A DNA stretch of 64,000 nucleotides. Source: Neospora caninum Liverpool (lineage: Eukaryota > Apicomplexa > Conoidasida > Eucoccidiorida > Sarcocystidae). The position numbers and the translations under genes are program-made. The notes under the pieces are model-generated. The model was not told the origin of the DNA. It saw only the letters and a list, made by a program, of their open reading frames with translations, and did no database searches. The DNA is taken from the NCBI RefSeq assembly GCF_000208865.1, contig NC_018387.1:806001-870000 (forward strand), written 5' to 3'. Shown in pieces: positions 25,201 through 37,200 of this stretch. Position 1 is the first letter of the stretch, and each line of letters opens with the position of its first letter.

Positions 25201-28200
25201 ACGAGGTTGTTTTCTTGGTATGAATGATCGTACCAGCTGAACGTTGGTGCCAGTGTGCAGCGAGGCCCGAGTGCCGACATCAGTACACTCCAGGCCGCGC
25301 TTATGAGCGCTGCAAGCCGTGGTGTTTCTGAATCTGTGTTGAGGGTGCCGTTTCTTCAACTGTAGAGACATACCATCTGATGACAGCGAAAGCTCAATAG
25401 TGGACGTCCGCAGTCCAGCACGGCCGCTGCAGCTACGCCTCTCGCAGAGCTGTCCGACACCCCTGTTCGCTGATGGGGAGACTCCGATCTAGCTCTCCCC
25501 TTGTACACCTGCCAGTGGAATGAAGTCAACGCAGTGCCAACGCTGCACAGTGAACTCACTCCCTGCAGAAGAAGCATTAAACATATCGCTTTGTGCTGTT
25601 GGAACACTGTGGATGCACTCCCTGTTGACTTTGAAGAATGCTACGAGATCCGTGGCTAGTCCTTACTGCCTGATGCACACACATCCACCAATACAGCTCA
25701 ACAAGGATGATCACCATGTGCCGTATGTGAGCGACATGCGAAATCTTTGGCTCGCTGTCTGCAGCTGAAAGAACGGACAGCTGGAACCCATGAATGTGCT
25801 TCCTCACCGACTGTTGCGCATTGGACACGTGAAGAATACAACAGCCGCCACATGACTGTCTGCCTCCCTTGGACAACGGCATAGATTCTATAGCAGCGTC
25901 ATCCGCACAATACGCGCGTAATTGAGTTAGGCCTACAACCTATTCGTGCAGTACACAAGAATTCACACAGCAAGTCTGAAACGCCCGAACATAGCCTCCA
26001 AGGAGAGCAGTGCTCCACCAGGATGACAAGCGTTTGCTAGAAGAACGAGAAGAACGGAATTGCAGCGACAAACTCATTTGGGAATCAGACGTACTCGCTG
26101 TGTTTGGAAGGAGTTTGTTGCCGGTTGACGCAATGTTGTTGGTGCGGCGGTCACGTCACTGACTTATTTCTGCGAGTTGAATGTGAGCACAATGTAGCTG
26201 TGATCACAATCACAGGCAATGATTCATAAGGCTGTAGAATAGGGTTCTAAACCCATGTCTGGAACTTACATACTGGAACAGACATTAAGTGGTGAAACGC
26301 TGTAGCGCTGCTCTGATTTGCGGGCATCACTGGTCGGCTGCCTGAGGCTCCAATGGGGAAACAACCCTGTAAGTCGCCCACGTCTCTTCGCCACTTGGCA
26401 GCAAACACATATATGTATATATGTATATATTTATATATATTATATCCAGTGCGACCCCGTACATCTGCAACCACACGTTTGGCCAGATGTTTGGCCCTGC
26501 CAGTGTCGCGTTTGGGGTAAACAGCTGACGCACGCGTTTGTGGGCTTACGTCCTGGAATTCAAATAGCAAATCGCAAAACAAATGACAATCGCAACATAG
26601 CAAATGCCTGTCTCCCACGTTTTCGACAGGCGATGTGTGTTTGTAAATGCCTCACATACAGACGAGCTGAAACTGCAATGGTATCTTACCTTCTACTCGC
26701 AGAAACGAAACAGCACCAGGCGGTTCATTTTCAGCCGTGCACTACTACATTCCATTAGCTAATCCACAACGCCACCGCCTTGTAGTGTCGAACCCAACGC
26801 GACTGCAGCATGCGTGCTTGCCGGACATCAAATCGACACCCCTGGGACGTACAAGCTGTCAAAAAACGCACACGGGTGTCCATCAACGTGCTATATACTT
26901 TCTTCCTCCACACTCAATGAGCGTCTCTCCACCACGACATAGTTTACAAAAGCTGTCTAGTTTCGAGATGCCTCCCTAGTGGCTGCTACGTTCGACGCAT
27001 TGGAACGATCTTGACCACTCCGCCTGGCGTGTTTGCCGCCGAACGAGGCCGGCCGCAGAGAATGAGAAAGGCGGGGTCGTTGCCCAACAAATCACACGAA
27101 ACAATTCGATCCAGTTATTTGGCTATGCTTCGAAACTGTTCGGGAGGCAGGATTGGGGAGCAGCGCAAAAACTCGACTGGGCGAAGCGTCGTGTCCATAG
27201 GCACCTGCAAGTTCCGAGGCTCACTTGCGTCTCCTATAGATGTAGAGATGAAACCTGCAAGTTCCGTAGCATGCAGATTAATAACCACCTTGCTTCTAGG
27301 GCACCCCGTGCACGCAGAGGCTTCCCTGCGAGACAGGTGCGTTTCTAAGTTAGTCATCGCTTCTGGTTTGAAGCCTCATACAGCTGGGGATCAAGGCAAA
27401 CCGTCTACTGCTTGTGTCAGAGGTCTCGGCTGCGCCATAGGAGGTCTCCTCGTTACGCATGAACATGCAACTTACCGACTGAGAGGGCGAAACCCACGAT
27501 AGGATGACGGTCTTGAACCGTTGTCACCCGCAGCTAAAGCCAAATTGGCGTCTCATCCCCCCGTAGTTTAACCCTGTATGAATAAACTCAGTACATTAGT
27601 GTTCGGTTTGATCTTCTGTACCAAACGATCTAAAATCGTGATGTATTTATTGTTACTACCTTACGGTTACTCCCCATCGGTTACGTTCTAGGTGCAACAT
27701 GTGGATTACTTTTATCACTCGTACTAACAGCGAGAGAAAACTACTACTCAGATGCTCGTGCTCAGTACCCTCGTACTGGGAGTGATACGCTCTGAGACGG
27801 GATATTTATAAGCTTTTGCTGGGGAGTATATACTACGAGTAACCGTTGCTATCCTACAGGCGACGGGATGTGAGTTCCGAATTAGTAAAAAGCACGTCTC
27901 AGGTTGTCTCCGTAGCCACTAGTTAAGTGCGACTGCTGATCCCCACCAGAGCATGTTTGCTTGCATAATATTTGCAGACCCGCGTCAAAGATTCCTTAAC
28001 TAAATGAAGGCACGCCCTCTCGAGGTTCTGTCGATCGTCGGCTCGCCGTCAAGACTCTCCGACCGGAGTCTGCCATCAAAAATCGCAATTGTTGCGCACA
28101 TGCTAGGCACGTGCCCTCCCGACCTTGCTGGAGAGGTTCAAAGCCTCCATATACGAAGATGCAACAGGCAGTTTGTGTCGGTGCTCCAACGTACCAGCTG

Positions 28201-31200
28201 CAGAGAAGGACGAATCACATGGCAGCAGCAATCGATGAGAGGAAAGAAGCTTCCAATAGTACAGCTGCAGCAGCCACATCCGGTATCAGTGAGGGAGTCA
28301 GTAGCTAAACGTGCACTTACAGTGTCCACCTGCAAGCAAGGAAAGACCACCGCAGACAGCCGTATTACATAGAGACTACCCACGACGGGGCACAGGCTGC
28401 TCAGCCCCACCAGGAACCGCAGATAGCCAAGTGGAACACGCTGGTCAGCAAAAAACAGTGAACTAGGCACTGTGTATATATTACGTACTTCCTGGAAAAA
28501 CACGGCCCGTCGTTAGGATTTCATGAGGTGAGAACGGAGAGAAGCACTTGGACTTGCCTCCGTGCTTCGACCGCAGCATTGGAGTCTGTCAGAAGAGCCA
28601 CTTACGCCCTGTGGAAATCGAGAGCATATGATCGAGTCAGCATGCAGGACTTCAGCTCCACCTCAAGTGCTTGTAGAGGCCACCAGACAACCTCATGAGT
28701 ATATATGCCAAGAATTGCTTTGTGTGATGATACCTGCGAGCGTTTGGACTCTTACGTCCTGCCAGAAGCAGAAATGACGAAGCCATCCACAAGCTTTCTT
28801 TAGTTCACCCTTCTCACGCCCCTTGAGCGATCACGAGACGAGGCGGAAAAAACGCGTGCCTCTCGTGGGACATCCAGTGTTGCTCTCAGCACCCCGTCCA
28901 TAATGCGTGTGCTGCTTCAGTAGTGGACTGTGGAGCCCACCAAGGACTCGTATAGTCCTGCAAAAAGGCAGTTCATCGGCTTGGTTTGTTACGGTATGCA
29001 TCCAATAGTACTATGTAACCCCGCACAAAGTAAGCGGCTCGCTTCGCCTCCATGAGTGTCAGTCTTTAGAGAGGGGACACTGTCTGCGAAGTATACGTGA
29101 AATGCGGAAGAACCTATGGAGTCATGCTCAAGGGCTCGGTAGTCGCTCGGTTGCAAGAAAACGTACGACCTGTTAAGAATGGACCGCCTAGCATTTTCGA
29201 ACAGCCAGTAAGTTCTGGTGCACCAACGATCTTTCACTTCGCTACGAAGTCAGAACGCGTTATGCAATGCAGCACGAAAACTACCAGGGCGCTTACCGCC
29301 TGCAGAAAACCGGTAGTTGTGGAAGCAAAACACAGACTAAGTGGGAGGCTTCACGTCAGCTGTTCTCAAATCCTGGAAGCCTGCTGCAGCCCCATCTGTT
29401 TTATTGCTTACTGCCTGGTATCCAAGAGGTACCAAGCGGTAGCATGGTGAGAGTAGGCTCACATTTCTCCGTTGCGGGCACGTATAGTGGCATCCGGTCG
29501 CCTGTTCACTGGATGGAAACGCAGCAATCAACAATCTGGTCGTCGCATACCGCCTGGTTGAGCATTGCGAAGTGCCGCAAGGAACATAGGAAGGCCGCTA
29601 CTCCCACCTCCAACAGAACGCGCTGAGTCAGCTACTGGGGCGCCACGATCCAGAAGGGCATCTTAACTTGATGAGAAGACTGCACGCATCTGCGCCGTGG
29701 AAGAGTAGCAAACTCTGGACGTAGCGTACAACTACACGGAGGTGCACTTACCAGCTGCAGGCACGCACGGAAATATGGAATGCTACTATCACCGCCCTCC
29801 CTTGCATAACTTCGAAAAAATGTGGCTACCGGGTAAACACCTGGAGGCCTTACAAGCTGAGCACAGCAAAAACAGTATAGAATCCATGGCAGCCACGAAT
29901 CAACTCAGTGGTCTGAGCATCACTTCGCACAGCACTCCACCACACTTCTCACAGAACAGACCTCTTGGCACTCCAGACGGCACAGGAAAATTCCAGGCTG
30001 TCCAGTGTAGGCAACCGGTGCCGCTGGTGCCTCATTCGTTGCCTAATGCTGGAACGGCTAGTCATCGAAACACCGTATCGAGGCAGGCTGTCACAAAATA
30101 TTGACGACATGCTGCTCCACGAATACGCCTCGTGTGGTCCCTACTTGCTGCGGAATTACAACATCGCTACCAGTCAAAATGAGTAGGAAGGCCGGGCTCC
30201 CCGCACTATAATGCATTCTCTGACATGTGTGTCGTTTGGCTTCTCGAGTTCTGCACCACTGAGCATTTTGTCTGCATATTCGTCAGCTATCACTCCACTG
30301 TCCAACCAGTCAGCAGAGGAAATCCTCAGAAGCCCCCAGTGATTCTCACCAGCTGAAAAGAGCACGGTCGACAGATGTGAAATCGATTTCTGCTGCACAA
30401 CCCTGTGCTTGCTGTGGTACGCAGTGTCCGCGTAAGCGATATCGCTGACCTGCATGGTCATTCACGCAGATGCAGAACCAATTTTTGCACCTCGTCGTAG
30501 ACTCTGTAAGTTCTCAAAAGAACAGCAACCCGAACAAGGCAGTAACAGTAGTTCCTTTGGAACGGCGCTTACGGCCTATAGCGGCAGACAGAAACAACGA
30601 GACAAAACGTTATTTTCTGCCGGCCCCCACAGCCGTCAAAATTCTGGCTCGTAGCTTCCTTTACTCGAATGACTGGCTCTGACGTCTGGCTCTCACTCCG
30701 TTTGTCCCAGTCACTCAATAATTTTCGGCAAGGAAGACCATAGAATGGCGCCCTACCTTAACGAGCCTACCTCTGGAAACCGTTCTGCTTGGCAGACGAA
30801 TGAGACACTCTCTGGGTGCATGGTCGTAGCACGATTCCCTCGTGTCGCCGGCTCCAGCTCAGTTCGCTACGTTTGTGGCATTCGACGACAGCATCTGTTG
30901 TCCACACTTGAAATACGAGGGCGAGGCGCTGCGACAGCCACCATTACAGTTCCAGAGGAACCAGCTTACTCCCTGATATCCCACAAGACACGCCGGATTA
31001 GCTGAGCAAAATTTTGCGGGAACGGCTGCACGAGATGTAACATCCAAACAGCACGTTGTATGGATGCAGAACGGCTCTCTCGAGCAAAGAGGAAACGCGC
31101 TTTGTAGAGCGCTTAAGTTGAGATAGAGGGAATCGAAAGCAGCCTCCCCATACATCGTTCACCCGTCCACCGCTCGGATGAACAGCGCTAAACCCGCCCT

Positions 31201-34200
31201 GGCAGCCACATTCCAGGCCGGCCCTGCACCCAGACAACGATTCGCTACGCCGAAGAACAGAAGTCATTAGCAGGAAGACCGATTGCATTCATTTCTCTGA
31301 AATCTATAGGACAGAGTCTTCCATCTGCAGTAAGCAACTGATAGTGGTCATGGGATTTACCAGCTGGGGAAAAGGGATACACCAACGCGCAAAAAACACT
31401 CTGCCAATCCATCTGAGAGTTCCGGTATCTCAATGGGAAACAACATCAGCATACGCATGGATGGCCGAAGTGAGAAGCAACAACAGACATGCGCTTACAA
31501 GCTTTGGTTGTGTCAGAAGTGCAAAAAAGAGATTATGAATTATGCTTCGAAAGCCACTGAGGAAAGACCCCAGCGAGAGGCTAGCGGCTTGCCTTGCGCG
31601 CAACACATTGCTTCGAAGATCCTATCCTCGTTATCGAACAGTGAAAGCACCTTCGGTGTTTTGGAGTTAAGCACAGCTTACCTCCTGAGGCGGCATTGCA
31701 GGAAGAAGCAGGAAGAAGGGAAACGAGCATGCACAAGAATGGCAAGGTAGATGATGTGGGTATGCGGTTAGCCGGCGGATAATTTGCGGTAGAGGTTCCT
31801 CTGGCAGGCCAACGCTGATTGCCTCTCACTTCAAAAGCCCTCCTCGGTTTCTGTGACTCTGCGTCGATAGAGGACTGCGGCTACTCGCGGAGCTTACAGC
31901 CTGCGCAATTAGCAGGGAAGAGTAAACACAATCTCCTGAACCAGTTCGTAACATGTACAAGCTTCCACTTGGGACGACAGCTGCGACGGAGCAAAGGGCT
32001 TCAAATGAAACTGACATATAGGAAATGCTTGCTCTCTGTTTGCATGAACTATCCTTCGGGCAGAAACCGAGCTGTCCTACAGGCACCAGGCCGTGCTGAC
32101 GCTGTTGCCCTCCGTCGTTCCTGGCTTACTCTCTGTGTACACCGTTTGCGTCGGCACACAACCAGATGAAATGCGAAGGAGTTGACATTACGACGTTCAA
32201 AGCATCCTTTTGAGCAAAATGAGTTCAGGTCTAGGATAGGGGCGTTCCACGACACCTGTTCGCATGTAGGGAAAGCGATATTATACACTTTTCGCCCGTT
32301 GCGGTCGTCAGTTAAACGGTTTGTCTCTGGCTGAAGGCTACCTTCAGAAGTCATGAATATGGTGCGTTACTCACCAGCTGTACCGAGCAGATTACCAGGT
32401 TGCAAAGCAAAACGCGAGTTAGCCAGCGGTTTTGAGATAACACAGCGTGGGCATTTGCCAATCTAACTGTGATGCAAGAGGTGGCGGACACTCTTGCAGA
32501 GTGGGTAGTTCGAAGCAGCAGCGCTTGTTCATGTTGCTCACGTGCTTCTGTAGACACAGCAGTTTCCACGAAAAGTCGTCACATGCTGAAAGAAAGGCTG
32601 GATCGAATGTACAGATTGATCTCGGAGGATCCTTGACCCGATGAGGCAAGCCTAGCAGCAACGACGCCCATACGTGGTGTACGCTAAGCGAGGCTACATT
32701 CTGACACATCGTGGGTTCTGTCCCGGCCGCGTGCCGAAGCAGATGGGCAATCTGCTAGAAACAGGGGTTTCCTAGTTCTTACCACCTGAGTATTCCGCGA
32801 CCATCGGAGGAACGACATGCGTGGCATTCACGTCAGATCCACCTGCCAACCCGTCACCTAGCAGACTTGCCGTCAGGCGTCACTCAAACCACGGATCCAG
32901 ACACTGTCCCCGCCAGGGAAAACGATAGCCCGGCAGAGTACACATTATTCCAGAATCGGTTAGTTTTCGCACACGTGAGCACATTCTGACTACCTCTCTA
33001 CGGCTGGGCACGAATGCAAGTATACATCTCTCGGGCGTTGTTAAGCAACCGCACAGGTGCTGTCAGGCTTGGTAGCGTGTTACGCTCAGCCTTTGACAGG
33101 TGCTATGCGTTTTTTGGCGAATGTGCTGTCGCGCATGTCTGTGCCCCACGAGATACTGCAGAGAGACGATCGTGCTAGCGCGGCATATGGTTCCGTGTCT
33201 CCAGAAACCGGGAAAGTGCTCATTGCCACAGTGAAACTCATTACACCAATCAGCAGCAACCACTATCCTACCACACAACATGCTCGGAAGGACAGTGGCT
33301 GACGACGGTTGAAGTTATCGGCCAGCGCGAAGACGGCAACACATTGCAAAACCCTGGCGTCCTTGATGTCCGTCTAAAACTCCCGTACGTGTTTCAGGAC
33401 TCCCTATATGTCGGGTTAGTTATTCAAGGGAAGCAAGCAACAACTCTGGGGCTATATGTCTGTTGGCCAAAAGGACTCCGTATGGAAACGCGATTTCCAA
33501 ATCATAAAAGCTGAGTAACTTCGTGCATATGTCTTCTGCAAGTCCCTGTTTAAACTCGCATGTATTGATGACATTCATGCTAATCGAATTGCGTGAGCGT
33601 CTCACATTCTGAGGCCGACAGTTGTTTAACACCAGCAACCGTGACAAAAAAAGGTGAGGGGATGCCACCAATGGTTCAGAAAAAGTCTATGTTTTGGAAC
33701 CTCTGCGACCGAAAAACGTACCGTCTGTGGGCATTTGTGAAAAAACACGATGTGGAAACATGGTTGCCATTTCCTCTGTGCGTCTAGCATGGGAGCAAGC
33801 GTCCAACTGACAACCGCAATTCGTGCTGTCGCCAAATCTGACCCTTACCATCTGGCGTCACAAACGCGAACGCAACGAGCCACGTCAAAACAATTCCGTT
33901 TGCAACGTCCCGTCAGTCGCCCTTGTTTCCTACGCTAGGACCGGTTGTCGCTCCAAGGCTTACTCGCTGATGACAGGCATTGAGAACCAGTGAAAAGAAC
34001 CTCACGGCAAGATACAACGAGATTAGATCAAGTGCGTGCCAGCAAATCCTACGACTCGAATCATTCACAGGGTAGACAAAAACTCGCCTCAAACTACTTG
34101 CGTTATCTGTTCATCCCGAAGTACTTACAGTCTAATTTGCCAATAACGATGACGGTATACCTCAGTTTGATAGGTCTCCCCGACGCAGAGCACACTGCTC

Positions 34201-37200
34201 AAAGCAGCAATGGGTGGAGCCTCTGAACGGGTTTTCAACTATGGTGAAAGTATACAGAAGCATCAATCGCCCCACATGTGGCCTACAATGCTGTGCCTTC
34301 CTGACAGAACCTTGGAAACTCACCATCTGAATGAAGGTTCCACATTCAGAAAAGTGCCACGCTCACACTGCTGCAATTCCTTCCTGTGATGGCATCCGGT
34401 CCACCTGAGGCATCAAGCTCTATGCACCCCTCTCCTATGGCACGTACGACCTTTCGACAGATGGACAATCAGGCTGGTGGGCAAGCACATGACAAAACTG
34501 ACCCTCCTGACCGTCACGTTAACGAAAATTGAAGTACAGGACAGTGAAAGCCTCGAGGCCGCAGGGATACCGAGAGCTACGGTGGGCATGTTGATGCGCC
34601 ATTAATGGGAAACACCGGCAGACCCTAGGCTGCTTACTTTCTGATAGGATATCGCACATTCGCAGAAACCCACAAATAACCATAAAGAGATGTCGAGGCA
34701 AGGATTTGAGCATTGCCGAGAGCACCATCGACTGCAGAAAACCCTATTGTATAATCGAGGGAGGGTCGAGACGTACAGCCTGTTGTGGCAGGTGTCCGGT
34801 CAGCCGCTCACAAAGTTGCCCCTCTTCTGTCAGTCCCCGATCGCCCTGGGTAGATCTGTTGAGGGCCGCGACAGCAAGGATCCCCTCCCAAACTTACCAG
34901 CTTCACAAAGAAGAGAGCCACACGGCAGTAAGAACATTAGTTATGCATCTTCTGGAAAAATGACGCAAGCTGCGGGCAAACCTGTCACTGTTCGTTTGGT
35001 GTTTTCTCGAGTGGGGATTCAGCACTCAATCGACAGACAACCCTGTTTGCCCCTACGGACGGGGTGCACTTTTTCTGGATTACTTCCTGCAGATAGAAAC
35101 ACAGATGAGGGTGGCGGAATCGTTCCCATCAGCAACTCTACACAGGAGATTGCTTCGCAATCTGTGGCTACCCAATGACTTTGCTGTGGTGTGTACATCC
35201 CATGGGGCCGCAATAAAGAAAGAGCATCGCTGTTGGATTGCACTATGCCCAATGTTCGCCTTGCCCGATTCCCCAACGTACACCCTGATACATTTACGAC
35301 GGTTTGGGCAATTAGCCACCACAGTATACGATTTGACGCCAGTAGAGAACAGAGCTACTGAAGCGGTGGTGCTCCACTACGTGGTAATTCAAATTCGCCC
35401 TAGCACAACTCGCGTACAAACTGGGGGGTAAAGCAACGAACCGCAGGAACTCGAGAGCGTGCGAAATGAGCACGTTCAGACTGAGCATCCCTGGTAAACA
35501 GCTGACGAGGCATTGTGACTGCTGGTTACAAAGACGTGTGGATGCTGGGCCGCGTTAGTATCGATCAAGCGTGACAGTCCTGTGGAGATTCAGGGAGCGC
35601 CCCCGGAGGTCAAACCGGTATACAACGGCACCGGGGTCGTAAATCGTAAGCTCTCCGAGATGGGGACCGGTTCTTCAGTATAGCCAAACCAACTGTGTGC
35701 GGCAACGTGACCTTGGACCCAAGTGTTAGTCGTCAGGCTCAGGAATGGGTTCCTTACCTTCTGCAGTGCGTGGAAACCTCATTAGGCTCGCTGACTTACA
35801 TGACACTTCCATCGCAGAGCTGCTTCCGACCACGTGGCACGCCATACGAGCAAAAGATCGCTGAAGCGAGTTATGTGCGCCGCGGCCTGTTCCTATCCGC
35901 CTGCCTGCCTCCTGTGCAAGGCGCTCTGGCTACACGAGAAACTCGTCGCAACCATGAATTCTGTAGCTGCGCAGCTTCTTACTTTCTGTTGTGCAACAAG
36001 GAGAACCAGCAAGGCCCCGAGGATGCACACCAGCGCATTTCGGTCACGCACAGTGGCCGAACACCAGTAGCTGGCTGTACGGGCTAAACCCGTTTAAAGC
36101 GTCTTGTGCAAGTTGCTCCATAATGTTGGCAGAACGAGGTATATTTTGGTGGCGGCGCTCACTCTCTGTGAAGTGCATCACACTTTAGCCTTGACCACAG
36201 GTGTTTCGTTCGGCTGTAGTCAGGGGCCGTTCTGACGCTCTTGCTTTCCCAGGCTGTCGTATACTTCAAGAGACACTCGAACTGCGGGTTCAGCCTTCTT
36301 CCATCTCTTCTGCCCCAGCGTAGCGTGAGCGCATGTCTGGTACGGGGACTTACCTCCTGCCCACAGAATCGGCCCCAGATCTTGCCACGCTTATGCGTTG
36401 CAAATGCTTGTCGCAACAAAGCCAGCGCTTCAACGGTAGAGGTTGCCGGTGTAAGGGAGTTCTTTGCGGTTGTCTCGTAAATCTGCATCCGCCCTCAATG
36501 AAAGCGCTACCGTTGGCCTCATCGCCTGGTCGCTCACGTCCTGAAGTGTTCGTTGTGTGTCGATGTTCCGAAGGGCGGATGTAGGCGCTACGCACACCAC
36601 GGGCACAAACTGATGGCAAACCGTCAATGCAAATCAATTTTTCTTTCTCGTGAAGATCCACAAGCTAACGGTAGTGGGATCACTGGAAGCACTCAATAGC
36701 AGCACAGCGACATACGACCTTTAAATATCAGACAGAAGACAAAAAAGAGGCGTTTGGTTACCAAAAGAAAAAAGAGTAAGCAGCTTTCCTCTGTGTGTCC
36801 GTTGCGTGGCTGGCGAAAAGTTATCTCTCAAATCTTACAGCCTGCAGCAATACGAACCGCGTTGCGACGAGCGTAAAGCAAAGTATTGTCTGTCTGTGTC
36901 CGAAAGATGCTCTGTCGGGGGTGGGTTGATAAAGTACGAGCCTTGGCCAGAGGCGAATTTCCCCGGGGGTCAACTCATCTAAAGCTCGAGTCTGGACCTG
37001 CGGGATGCATACAGCTCGGCGGTTGATGTACGGCACAAACGAGAAGGTAATCCTTTGTCAGTCACCTGCGTTGCGCGCTTGGTAACAAGCACAACAGCCA
37101 CATCGCTGAAACCGAGGCACCCCAACGATTTCTGGTGTGCCTTGGCATCCCTATTCGTCGGCTACACGAGTCCTGAGGCATGAAGGTAACGTCTGGGTCT

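Larger units (their letters stand above)
24031..27478 (-). other. Microexon block 6
   Basis: 27476-78 S; 27225-33 ETQ (TAG acceptor after a long pyrimidine tract); 26853-55 L; 26690-92 K (TAG); 26550-52 D; 26270-72 Y; 26095-97 R; 25937-39 V (TAG); 25808-10 S; 25667-69 A; 25560-62 G; 25374-76 M (donor GTATGT); 25234-36 L; 25016-18 S; 24868-70 I; 24749-51 R; 24597-99 L; 24275-77 K (donor GTATGG); 24031-33 S (TAG). Tentative: 27685-87 N in the AT-rich island. The reading QLKDYRVSAGMLSIRLKS alternates charged and aliphatic residues. Typical spacing is 110-300 nt. Confidence 0.78.

Noticed and set aside
34812..34826. A 15-nt open unit (KRGNF) with donor GTGAGC
   Set aside because: Only 32 nt separate it from the stronger microexon 34777-79, too short for an intron, and its acceptor is poor.
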